This document shows, piece by piece, positions 16,896-24,858 of a stretch of 64,000 bases of DNA. Position 1 is the first letter of the stretch. Each line of letters begins with the position of its first letter. Location of the stretch: NCBI GenBank assembly GCA_017437095.1, contig JAFSBW010000026.1:42624-106623 (forward strand), in the 5' to 3' direction. The notes below the pieces were generated by a model. That model had not been told where the DNA came from. It saw only the letters and a list, made by a program, of their open reading frames with translations, and ran no database searches. This stretch comes from Oscillospiraceae bacterium (GTDB taxonomy: Bacteria; Bacillota; Clostridia; Oscillospirales; Oscillospiraceae). The translations under genes and the position numbers were made by a program.

Positions 16896-17975
16896 ATGGC
16901 AGAACTGAGCTTACAGCACTTAGAAAAAATCTATGACAATAATGTTCAGGCCGTGTTTGACTTCAATCTGGATGTCAAGGATGGCGAACTGATCGTTTTG
17001 GTTGGCCCCTCTGGCTGTGGTAAGTCTACCACTCTGAGAATGGTCGCCGGTCTGGAAGATATTACCCATGGCAAGCTGCTCATCAACGGCAAGGATGTTA
17101 CCGCTGCTCCCGCAAAGGACCGCGATATCGCCATGGTTTTCCAGAACTACGCTCTGTACGGTCACATGACCATTTATGAAAACATGGCTTTCTCCCTTAC
17201 CCTGCGTAAGGAAGATCCCAACCTGATCCATAAGAAGGTTATCGCTGCTGCTGAGATCCTGGGCCTTATGGAGCAGCTGAACAAGAAGCCCTCCCAGCTG
17301 TCCGGCGGTCAGCGTCAGCGTGTTGCCATGGGTCGTTCCATCGTTCGTAACCCCCAGGTTTTCCTGTTTGACGAGCCCCTCTCCAACCTGGACGCAAAGC
17401 TCCGCTCCGGCACCCGCCGCGAGATCATGCTCCTGCATAAGCGCCTGAACGCTACCATGCTCTACGTTACCCACGACCAGACCGAGGCTCTTACCCTGGC
17501 TGACCGTATCGTATGTATGTCCATGGGTCATGTGCAGCAGATCGGTACTCCTCTGGAGCTGTACGATACCCCTGCTAACCTGTTTGTTGCTTCCTTCATC
17601 GGCCTGCCTCCCATGAATTTCATGGATGTAGAGGTCAAGGGCGACAAGCTGATCAACCCCAACTTTACCCTTACCATGAATGATAAGGAAGCCAAGGCTC
17701 TGGCTCAGTATCAGGGTAAGACCGTTGTTATGGGTGTCCGCCCTGAGAACTTCGAGATCGGCGATGAGCTGCAGTTGAAGGTTATCAACAACGAGAACCT
17801 GGGTATGAACACTCTGGTTCACGGCCACCTGGGCGCAGACGGCAAGGGCGAGCGTATCACCACCAAGCTGCATGGCTGGTGTGATTACAAGATCGACGAT
17901 GTTGTTTCCCTGAAGATGAACCGCAAGCGCTTCTTCGACAAGGAAACCACCAATGCCATCGAAGTGGAGGTTTAA
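16896..17975 (+). CDS. Sugar ABC ATP-binding protein, UgpC/MsmX type (first copy)
   Basis: A 359-residue ATPase that energises CUT1 permeases. Walker A is GPSGCGKST, the signature is LSGGQRQR, Walker B is VFLFDEPLSNLDAK and the switch is YVTHDQTEAL. The C-terminal 120 residues form the regulatory OB-like domain of MalK-type proteins. It lies 18 bases after the membrane-protein gene with an AGAGAGGTG ribosome site. A second full copy at 19228 belongs to the same operon, which is unusual for a single importer. Confidence 0.93.
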   Translation: MAELSLQHLEKIYDNNVQAVFDFNLDVKDGELIVLVGPSGCGKSTTLRMVAGLEDITHGKLLINGKDVTAAPAKDRDIAMVFQNYALYGHMTIYENMAFSLTLRKEDPNLIHKKVIAAAEILGLMEQLNKKPSQLSGGQRQRVAMGRSIVRNPQVFLFDEPLSNLDAKLRSGTRREIMLLHKRLNATMLYVTHDQTEALTLADRIVCMSMGHVQQIGTPLELYDTPANLFVASFIGLPPMNFMDVEVKGDKLINPNFTLTMNDKEAKALAQYQGKTVVMGVRPENFEIGDELQLKVINNENLGMNTLVHGHLGADGKGERITTKLHGWCDYKIDDVVSLKMNRKRFFDKETTNAIEVEV

Positions 17976-17979
17976 CCGT

Positions 17980-18534
17980 ATGAATTTCTTTAAGAAGCTT
18001 GGCGCCTCCATTAAGGAGTTCTTCCGTAAGAAGGTAGTATCTCTGAAGCGTAATCCTAAGCTGGTTCCCCTGGTGGTCCTGCTGGTTGGCTTTGTATACT
18101 ACTCTCTGAATATCACCGCTATTTCTGAAACTACTCTGCAGCTGCAGCTTCCCGGCAAGAACATGGGCCTTACCGCCTTTGCCATTATGCTGCTTAGCCT
18201 GCTGTGCATCGTTTGCCTGATGAATGCTTTCCCCCGCAGAAAGAAGGTCAACATTCCTATGCTGGCCATTGGCGTTGTCATGGTAGCCGTTATCATTTAC
18301 TGCGATATCCACTATACCAACTGTGTTTACTACTGGTGGTCCACCCAGGAGCGTCGCTTTGACTACGTTACCAAGGCTTACAATGCTATCAACACCCACA
18401 TGATCATCACCATCGTTGGTCTGGCTGCTGTAGCGCTGATGCCTCTTTACACCAAGCTGCTGGGCAAGATCAATACCCGTATTGATCTGGAAGACAATGG
18501 CAACATGGATGCTATCGAGCTTTCCGAGGACTAA
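17980..18534 (+). CDS. Unknown four-helix membrane protein C of the ABC operon
   Basis: A 184-residue membrane protein with a basic N-terminus (FFRKKVVSLKRNPK), helices near residues 30-48, 62-82, 92-110 and 143-163, and an acidic C-terminus (LEDNGNMDAIELSED). ATG 17980 follows GTGGAGG and lies four bases after the ATPase stop. No family is recognised. Like the others, it appears to be part of the transporter unit. Confidence 0.68.
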   Translation: MNFFKKLGASIKEFFRKKVVSLKRNPKLVPLVVLLVGFVYYSLNITAISETTLQLQLPGKNMGLTAFAIMLLSLLCIVCLMNAFPRRKKVNIPMLAIGVVMVAVIIYCDIHYTNCVYYWWSTQERRFDYVTKAYNAINTHMIITIVGLAAVALMPLYTKLLGKINTRIDLEDNGNMDAIELSED

Positions 18535-18543
18535 TTATTTCCC

Positions 18544-19140
18544 ATGTCTGAAAACAGCAAAGACCTTAACAAAAACTACGAGCTGAATTCTGAGGCGGTC
18601 GAAACTCTTGCCAATGCGGACAAGGAAGAGATCCCTCAGTATTCAGAAGAAGAGCTTAGCAAATACCGCAAGAAGAAATTCCAGATCCCCAACTGGCTGA
18701 AGGTCATCTTCGTCAAGTTCTGGTTTGCCGGCGCTGTATGCTTCTTTATTGTAATGGCTACCGGCGGTGGGCACTGGCTGGATATGTATGTTGCTTTGTC
18801 CATTGTTATGGGCATGGTTACCGATCTTCTTACCAACAATGTGGTACGCTTCATTGAGCCTTATGAAGGCGCTAACGATAAGTACCTTATGGTTACCCAT
18901 CGGGGTATGGTTGGCTTTGGCCTGAACCTGATGTGCGGTTTCCTGGTCATGGCCGGTGTTATGTTTGGCTACTTTGTGCTAAACCTTTTCATTAGTGTCG
19001 GCGTGGAAGCGCTGCTCTTCGGCCTGCTGTGCATGGGCGTAGAGATGCTGCTGATCGGCATCAAACGCCTTTGCAGCTCCATCCTCAACGATGCCAAGGC
19101 TGCCGCTCTGGGCGAGACCAATCACGGCACACAAGAATGA
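18544..19140 (+). CDS. Unknown four-helix membrane protein D of the ABC operon
   Basis: A 198-residue protein with a long acidic cytoplasmic N-terminus (about 50 residues, containing ADKEEIPQYSEEELSKYRKKK), then about four helices. It starts nine bases after the previous stop. No known domain is visible. The acidic/basic tails of proteins C and D could pair, but that is only a suggestion. Confidence 0.68.
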   Translation: MSENSKDLNKNYELNSEAVETLANADKEEIPQYSEEELSKYRKKKFQIPNWLKVIFVKFWFAGAVCFFIVMATGGGHWLDMYVALSIVMGMVTDLLTNNVVRFIEPYEGANDKYLMVTHRGMVGFGLNLMCGFLVMAGVMFGYFVLNLFISVGVEALLFGLLCMGVEMLLIGIKRLCSSILNDAKAAALGETNHGTQE

Positions 19141-19227
19141 TCGCCCCAGGGCATCAACGATCCCAAGCGCCGGATTTTCCGGCAGTAATCCCATAGATAA
19201 TCACTTGAGTAAAAGGAGTATCGGAAT

Positions 19228-20307
19228 ATGGCATACTTGACGCTGAAAGGACTCAATAAGATTTATCCCAACGGCTTCCATGCAGTGCATAATTTTGACC
19301 TGGAGATCGAGAAGGGCGAGTTCATCGTTTTCGTCGGCTCCTCCGGCTGCGGCAAGTCCACCACTCTGCGTATGATCGCTGGCCTGGAAAATATCAGCAG
19401 CGGCGAGTTCTACATTGATGGCAAGCTGGTTAACGAAAAGTCCCCCCGGGACAGAGGCATCGCCATGGTATTCCAGAGCTACGCTCTGTATCCCCAGATG
19501 TCTGTTTATGACAACCTGGCCTTCGGCCTGCAGCTGCAGGGCATCGATGAAGATATCATCGAAGGCAAGGTTATGAAGGTTGCCAAGATCCTTGGCCTGA
19601 CCGACTATCTGGACCGTATGCCCAGAGCTCTTTCCGGTGGTCAGCGTCAGCGTGTAGCTGTTGGCCGCGCTATCATCCGTAAGGTTGATGTATTCTTGAT
19701 GGACGAGCCTCTGTCCAACCTGGACGCCAAGCAGCGTGTTACCATGCGTGCTGAGATCGCTCAGATCCACCGTGAGACCGGCGCTACTACCATCTATGTT
19801 ACCCACGACCAGATCGAGGCTATGACCCTGGCTGACCGTATCGTAATCATGAAGGAAGGCTACATTCAGCAGGTAGGTACTCCCTACGAGCTGTATTTCA
19901 AGCCTGCTAACCTGTTCGTTGCCGGCTTCATTGGTGAGCCTCCCATGAACTTTATCAAGGCTACCGTTAAGGGCGGCTGCATCGATATCAACGGCACCAA
20001 GCTGGATATCAGCGCCAACCTGGGTCAGTATAAGAATGCCTACGAGGGCAAGGAGATCTACTTTGGCTTCCGTCCTGAGCATATCAAGCTGGGTGCCAAG
20101 GAAGGCAACTATGTTCTGCCCGCAACTGTTGAGCTGACCGAAATGCTGGGTGACAACACCAATGTTTACATCAACATTGGCGATGTTAACGCCATCCTGA
20201 AGGTTAACCCCCACGAGGCTCCCAAAGTGGATACCGACATCTGCTTCTCCATCCCCCAGGAGTATACCTACCTGTTCGATGCAGAAACCGAGAAGGTTAT
20301 CGGCTAA
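19228..20307 (+). CDS. Sugar ABC ATP-binding protein, UgpC/MsmX type (second copy)
   Basis: A 359-residue ATPase with Walker A GSSGCGKST, signature LSGGQRQR, Walker B VFLMDEPLSNLDAK and switch YVTHDQIEAM, plus the C-terminal OB-like domain. It is the same length as the copy at 16896 but clearly diverged, so it is not a recent duplication. One may serve other importers in the cell as MsmX does in Bacillus, or the two may form a heterodimer. The ribosome site is AAAAGGAG. Confidence 0.93.
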   Translation: MAYLTLKGLNKIYPNGFHAVHNFDLEIEKGEFIVFVGSSGCGKSTTLRMIAGLENISSGEFYIDGKLVNEKSPRDRGIAMVFQSYALYPQMSVYDNLAFGLQLQGIDEDIIEGKVMKVAKILGLTDYLDRMPRALSGGQRQRVAVGRAIIRKVDVFLMDEPLSNLDAKQRVTMRAEIAQIHRETGATTIYVTHDQIEAMTLADRIVIMKEGYIQQVGTPYELYFKPANLFVAGFIGEPPMNFIKATVKGGCIDINGTKLDISANLGQYKNAYEGKEIYFGFRPEHIKLGAKEGNYVLPATVELTEMLGDNTNVYINIGDVNAILKVNPHEAPKVDTDICFSIPQEYTYLFDAETEKVIG

Positions 20308-20359
20308 GTTAGCTGCTTAATTGCATAAAATCAAATCAAGAATATGTGAGGATATCGAA

Positions 20360-21901
20360 ATGAAGTTCCATTGCTTGTATGTTTCCTCCGTATCTGCTTG
20401 CTTTGAACTTGAGAATTCTGCCCCCTATTATGCGGAGCAGGAATATGACGTTACTGTAAATGGTGCGCCCGCCCTTATGGGCGTGCGCACCAACGTTTTT
20501 TCTCTGTTCGAGCTGAAGCCGGATACGGAGTATACCGTTTCCATCGGTGAAGACAGTGTTACCGTTAAGACCCTTAGCGAAACCGGCTGCATCAGCGTGC
20601 TGGATTTTGGCGCCAAGGGCGACGGCGTTACCGATGACACCACTGCTTTGCAGCTTGCCATTGATTGCACCCCCAAGGGTGGCCGTTTGCTTGTGCCTGC
20701 CGGTGTATATTTTACCCGCCCGCTGGTACTGAAATCCAATATGACCTGGCATCTGCAAAAGGGTGCGATCATCCTGGGCGATCCCGTGGAAGAGCATTAT
20801 GCCATCCTCCCCGGTGAGATCCAGGACTGCGAGTATGACGATGTTCACCAAATCACTTCCTGGGAGGGTCACCCTTCTGTTGGCCGCCAGAGCTTTATCT
20901 CTGCCCACTATGCTGAGAACATTGCCATCGTCGGCGAGGGCGTTATCGACGGCAACGCCGTCAACGGCAGCTGGTGGGTGGATGTTAAGAAGCGGCCCAT
21001 TGCCCGGCCTAAGCTGGTTTGGCTGAACCGCTGCGAGAATGTTACATTCCATGGCATTACCGGCCGCAACTCTGCCTGCTGGAATTTCCACCCCTTCTTC
21101 TCCAAGAATATCTTCTTCTACAACACTGCTGTAGAAGCCCCCAAGGATAGCCCCAATACCGACGGTACTGACCCGGAATCCTGCGATAATGTGCATTATA
21201 TCGGCATGCGTTTCTCCGTTGGCGATGATGCCATTGCTCTGAAGTCCGGCAAGATGTATATGGGCATGAAGTACCAGACCCCTGCTACCAACCATGTTGT
21301 GCGCAACTGCCTTATGGAGTATGCGCATGGTGCTGTAGTGCTTGGCAGCGAGATGGCCGGCGGCATTAAGGACTTTACCGTCAGCCAGTGCTACTTTAAG
21401 CATACTGACCGTGGCCTGCGGATCAAGACCCGCCGCGGCCGTGGCAAGTATTGCGTAGTAGACAATGTAGAGTTCAGCAACATCCTTATGGACAATGTTA
21501 TGACTCCTCTTGTTATCAATATGTACTACTACTGCGATCCCGACGGCAAGACCGAGTATGTATGGAGCAAGGAAAAGCTTCCCGTTGACGACGGTACCCC
21601 CTATATGGGCAATTTTACCTTCCGGGATATTCAGGCTACCGATTGCGAGTGGGCCGCCGGCTTCTTCTACGGCCTGCCGGAAATGCCTGTTGGCAGCGTT
21701 ACCATCGAGAATATGAACTTTACCTTCAAGCAGGATGCCTCCTACGGCTGCCCGGCTATGATGAGCTTCCTGGAGCCTATGAGCAAGAAGGGCCTTTATT
21801 TCAACTGCGTCAAGAAGGTCCATTTGAAGAATGTTACCGTTACCGGTCAGGAAGGCGACTACCTGATCACCGAGAATGTAGACGAGGTAATTGTAGAATG
21901 A
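20360..21901 (+). CDS. GH28 polygalacturonase/exo-galacturonidase, cytoplasmic
   Basis: A 513-residue beta-helix glycosidase that cleaves galacturonan or rhamnogalacturonan oligomers. All GH28 motifs are present: NTDGTDPESC, GDDAIALKSG with the paired catalytic aspartates, AHGAVVLGSE (normally GHG) and RIKTRRGRG. An N-terminal beta domain of about 80 residues precedes the helix. There is no signal peptide, so the substrate must be imported. ATG 20360 follows GTGAGGA; an upstream in-frame ATG at 20321 has none. Its stop overlaps the start of the GH105 gene. Confidence 0.92.
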   Translation: MKFHCLYVSSVSACFELENSAPYYAEQEYDVTVNGAPALMGVRTNVFSLFELKPDTEYTVSIGEDSVTVKTLSETGCISVLDFGAKGDGVTDDTTALQLAIDCTPKGGRLLVPAGVYFTRPLVLKSNMTWHLQKGAIILGDPVEEHYAILPGEIQDCEYDDVHQITSWEGHPSVGRQSFISAHYAENIAIVGEGVIDGNAVNGSWWVDVKKRPIARPKLVWLNRCENVTFHGITGRNSACWNFHPFFSKNIFFYNTAVEAPKDSPNTDGTDPESCDNVHYIGMRFSVGDDAIALKSGKMYMGMKYQTPATNHVVRNCLMEYAHGAVVLGSEMAGGIKDFTVSQCYFKHTDRGLRIKTRRGRGKYCVVDNVEFSNILMDNVMTPLVINMYYYCDPDGKTEYVWSKEKLPVDDGTPYMGNFTFRDIQATDCEWAAGFFYGLPEMPVGSVTIENMNFTFKQDASYGCPAMMSFLEPMSKKGLYFNCVKKVHLKNVTVTGQEGDYLITENVDEVIVE

Positions 21902-23028
21902 ATATGATCGAAGCTTATGTCCAGCGGATTATGGACGAATCTACCCCTGATCGCCCCTTGTGGAATATTGAAAAGATTCACCAGGGCAAGGTAAACGGCT
22001 GGAACTATATTGACGGCTGCATGATGGCCGCTTTGCTGAATCTGCATAAGATCACCGGCGAGCAGCGCTACTTTGATTTCGCTGAGAACTATCTGGATTA
22101 CTATGTGCGGGAAGACGGCTCTATGCTGGGCTTCTCCGAGGCGGAGTATAACCTGGATAATATCTGCGAAGGCCGCGTTCTTTTCGATGTTTACGAAGCC
22201 ACCGGCAAGGAAAAGTACCGCAAGGCGATCGATGTGCTTTACGGCCAGCTTTACCGCCAGCCCCGCACCTGGGAAGGCAGCTTCTGGCATAAGCTGATCT
22301 ATCCCCACCAGGTTTGGCTGGACGGCTTGTACATGGGCCAGGTGTTCTACACCCGGTATACCACCAAGTACGATAACTGCTCTGCTTATAACGATATTCT
22401 CAACCAGTTCCGTACCGTGCGCAAGCGCATGTTCGACCCTGCTACCGGGCTGTACCGCCACGGCTATGATGCCAGCGGTAAGGCTTTCTGGGCAGAGCCT
22501 GATGGCCGCTCCAAAAACGCATGGCTCAGAAGCTTGGGCTGGTTTGCCGCTGCTCTGATCGACGTTCTGGCCTACAGCGATCCTTCCAAGGAGGATTTCC
22601 GCAGGGAGATCACCGCCATTGCCCAGGAGCTTGCGCAGAATCTGCTGCCTTACATCGATAAGGAAACCGGCATGCTCTTCCAGGTGCCCAACCAGGTTGG
22701 CAAGGAGAAGAACTATCCTGAAACCTCCGGCTCCGCCATGGTTGCCTACTTCTACATTAAGGGCACTCGCCTGGGCATTCTGGACGGCAGCTACGCCAAG
22801 GTTGGCGCGGACATCTTCCAGGCCATTTGCGACCGTTACCTCTACGAAACCGACGGCAAGCTGAATCTGGGCGCTATCTGCCTGGTTGCCGGCCTCGGCC
22901 CGGAGAACAACCGCCGCCGTGATGGCTCTTACGAGTATTATATGTCTGAGCCCATTGTAGAAAATGATGCCAAGGGCCTTGCTCCCTTCCTCATGACCTA
23001 CACCGAGCTTCTGCAGGCGCAGCAATAA
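21898..23028 (+). CDS. GH105 unsaturated rhamnogalacturonyl hydrolase
   Basis: A 376-residue (alpha/alpha)6-barrel enzyme that removes unsaturated galacturonate from pectin fragments made by lyases. The YteR/YesR-type pattern is seen in NYIDGCMMAALLNL, KLIYPHQVWLDGLYMGQVF and RSLGWFAAALIDVL. The catalytic aspartate is probably in the VWLDGLYM stretch. The start at 21898 overlaps the GH28 stop (ATGA), so the two are coupled. The product feeds KduI. It is the last gene of the operon begun at 10830. Confidence 0.92.
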   Translation: MNMIEAYVQRIMDESTPDRPLWNIEKIHQGKVNGWNYIDGCMMAALLNLHKITGEQRYFDFAENYLDYYVREDGSMLGFSEAEYNLDNICEGRVLFDVYEATGKEKYRKAIDVLYGQLYRQPRTWEGSFWHKLIYPHQVWLDGLYMGQVFYTRYTTKYDNCSAYNDILNQFRTVRKRMFDPATGLYRHGYDASGKAFWAEPDGRSKNAWLRSLGWFAAALIDVLAYSDPSKEDFRREITAIAQELAQNLLPYIDKETGMLFQVPNQVGKEKNYPETSGSAMVAYFYIKGTRLGILDGSYAKVGADIFQAICDRYLYETDGKLNLGAICLVAGLGPENNRRRDGSYEYYMSEPIVENDAKGLAPFLMTYTELLQAQQ

Positions 23029-23033
23029 AATAT

Positions 23034-23063
23034 AAGGGCTACCGCTAATGCGGTAGCCCTTTT
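23034..23063 (+). terminator. Terminator of the transporter/GH28/GH105 operon
   Basis: AAGGGCTACCGC (23034-23045) pairs with GCGGTAGCCCTT (23050-23061) around TAAT, followed by TT. It ends the operon about six bases after the GH105 stop and, read on the other strand, the convergent XRE gene. Confidence 0.85.
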
Positions 23064-23070
23064 CGTTAGT

Positions 23071-23298
23071 TTATGCTTCGTCCTCCGGCGCGGTGGGATC
23101 GTACTCCAAAATGTCACCGGGCTGGCAGTTTAAGGCTTCGCAGATGGCTTTCAGGGTGGAAAACCGAATGGCGCTGATCTTTCCCGTCTTCATTTTGGAC
23201 AGGTTTACATTGCTAACGCCCACCCGGGCAGAAAGCTCGTTCAGGCTCATCTTTCGGTCGGCCATTACCTTGTCCAGGCGTAAAATGATCTTTCCCAT
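23071..23298 (-). CDS. Small XRE-family regulator (YozG-like)
   Basis: A 75-residue single-domain Cro/C1-type helix-turn-helix protein. The recognition region is LSARVGVSNVNLSKMKTGK, followed by FSTLKAICEALNCQPGDILEY. It pairs with the DUF2975 membrane protein 12 bases upstream, as in the YozG/YoaS pair of Bacillus. It probably represses its own operon by binding near the promoter at 24062-24117. Confidence 0.88.
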   Translation of the reverse strand: MGKIILRLDKVMADRKMSLNELSARVGVSNVNLSKMKTGKISAIRFSTLKAICEALNCQPGDILEYDPTAPEDEA

Positions 23299-23310
23299 AG
23301 TTGATCCACC

Positions 23311-24021
23311 TTACAGAGTTTCGTCGGATTCCTGCTGCAGAACTGCGCCGTACTTAAAGATATAAGTTAGAGCAAAAACTGCCAAAATTACGATTACTTC
23401 CATCATGTCGATATGCAGGCCAAAGCTCAATCTGCCGGTCATAATGCTGGTGCTGATGAATTCAGCGATGGAGGAAGCAAAGGGCAGGCAAACCAGCGCC
23501 CAAGCCAGCTGCTGCATTTTGCGGATCATATTGTCTTCAAAGGGAGATTTGCAAACCTCCAGAGCCTTGCAGAAGGAGCAGATAAAGTACATGCTGACCA
23601 GCACAAGAGCCAGAGCAAAGATGGCGAAGATCAGCACGATGCGGATATGGCCCATATCCAGGGCGTTAACCTGAGCGGTAGCGCCGATGAGAATGGATTC
23701 GTCGGTAACTTCAGCGGTGTCCATAGCAAATTCCATGCCGTTGAATTTAAAATCGCTGTCTTCCTGGATATCTTCCAGAATATCTTCGGCAGTGCTGGGG
23801 GTAAGAAGCTTGGTAAAGGATCCCAGTTGGCCGTAATTAACAGTCACATCGGCGTGGGCATCCATGCGGATCAGCACAAGATCCTTAGGGAGGATGAACA
23901 GAATAACGGTAGCGACGATCACAGCGACAATGGCGATGATCACAAGGATCTTACAGATATTGGCAATGATCCTTCCGGCCTTGCCGAAGCCGTTGATTTT
24001 CTGAATGGCAGAGTTAGTCAT
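23311..24021 (-). CDS. DUF2975 membrane protein (YoaS-like)
   Basis: A 236-residue protein with four membrane helices (about residues 20-45, 127-150, 170-190 and 205-225) and an extracellular loop between helices 1 and 2. The stretch CKALEVCKSPFEDNMIRKM after helix 2 is typical of DUF2975. The function is unknown; these proteins are found with a small XRE regulator, as here. The start at 24021 is served by AAAGGGA. The pair is AT-richer than the pectin genes. Confidence 0.8.
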   Translation of the reverse strand: MTNSAIQKINGFGKAGRIIANICKILVIIAIVAVIVATVILFILPKDLVLIRMDAHADVTVNYGQLGSFTKLLTPSTAEDILEDIQEDSDFKFNGMEFAMDTAEVTDESILIGATAQVNALDMGHIRIVLIFAIFALALVLVSMYFICSFCKALEVCKSPFEDNMIRKMQQLAWALVCLPFASSIAEFISTSIMTGRLSFGLHIDMMEVIVILAVFALTYIFKYGAVLQQESDETL

Positions 24022-24061
24022 AATAATATCCCTTTCGGTTGTTATTTTTGGTACCGGGGAT

Positions 24062-24117
24062 ATCATACTACGACTTTTAGCGTTTGTCAACTATTATTTA
24101 ACGAAAAACATTAAATA
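24062..24117 (-). promoter_or_regulatory. Promoter and possible operator of the XRE/DUF2975 operon
   Basis: On the minus strand TTGACA (24090-24085), a 17-base spacer and TATGAT (24067-24062) form a strong promoter. Just upstream, TATTTAA (24095-24101) and TTAAATA (24111-24117) form an inverted repeat within repeated TTAACGAA-like words. It is a plausible binding site for the XRE protein. Confidence 0.65.
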
Positions 24118-24141
24118 ATTAACGAATTGCGTTTGGTAATA

Positions 24142-24172
24142 AAATCGCCGCCTAAAAAGGCGGCGATTTTTT
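24142..24172 (-). terminator. Terminator of the tex-AKR-GH43-esterase operon
   Basis: AAATCGCCGCC (24142-24152) pairs with GGCGGCGATTT (24159-24169). T-runs lie on both sides, so it works in both directions. It sits directly after the esterase stop. Confidence 0.85.
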
Positions 24173-24174
24173 CT

Positions 24175-24858
24175 TTACAGACAGTCAGATTTAAAAACAA
24201 CCGTATCTTCCTCGGGAGTGTAGAGCAGCTTTTCATACACGCCGCCGAAGCGCTTCAGCTCCTGGCAGAGGAAGCCCGCCAGCTTTACTGCGCCCTCAGG
24301 CTTTAGGTGGGTATTGTCCTTGGGCCATTCAAACAGGGGCTTGGAGGGCTCGTCGCCAAGCTCTGCCAGATAGCTTTCCGTAATGGCGGTCAGGTCTGCC
24401 ACGGGAACGCCCTCTTCTTTGCCTACAATGCGCACGGCTTCCGGGTATGCGCCGTGGCTGCCGGGCTTGAAAACGCCGTTTTCATCAAAAAGCCGCCGGG
24501 CGATGGGGGTGATCAATACGGGGTAAGCTCCCTTTTCCTTGGCACAGCGGATATAGTAGCGCAGGTTATCCCGGTAAGCCCCGTCCGGGGCAGCGTAGCG
24601 GTTGGGGTCAGCCTGCTTTTCATCGTTATGGCCAAACTGGATAAAGAGGAAATCCCCCTTTTGCAGCCCCTCCAGCACCGGCTGGAAGCGGCCCTCGTCC
24701 CGGAAGGACTTGGTGCTGCGGCCGTTTTTGCCGTGGTGGCGCACTACCACATCCCGGGCAGTATACCGCTCCAAAGCCTGGGACATACCCGTCTGGGGGT
24801 AGGTATCGATTTTGTTGAACTGTACGGTGCTGTCACCGATGTAGAAGATCTGCGTCAT
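24175..24858 (-). CDS. SGNH-family rhamnogalacturonan acetylesterase
   Basis: A 227-residue GDSL/SGNH esterase that removes acetyl groups from rhamnogalacturonan. The catalytic serine is in IGDSTVQ near the start, the oxyanion asparagine is in FGHNDEK, and the Asp-His pair is in DNTHLKPEG. The length and motif layout match the RgaE/YesT group. There is no signal peptide. Its ATG overlaps the GH43 stop by four bases and follows GGAGG. It is the last gene of its operon. Confidence 0.88.
   Translation of the reverse strand: MTQIFYIGDSTVQFNKIDTYPQTGMSQALERYTARDVVVRHHGKNGRSTKSFRDEGRFQPVLEGLQKGDFLFIQFGHNDEKQADPNRYAAPDGAYRDNLRYYIRCAKEKGAYPVLITPIARRLFDENGVFKPGSHGAYPEAVRIVGKEEGVPVADLTAITESYLAELGDEPSKPLFEWPKDNTHLKPEGAVKLAGFLCQELKRFGGVYEKLLYTPEEDTVVFKSDCL

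Noticed and set aside
21643-21897. An 85-codon upstream extension of the GH105 gene.
   Set aside because: It overlaps GH28 out of frame. The ATGA overlap at 21898 and the start of family similarity favour the shorter form.
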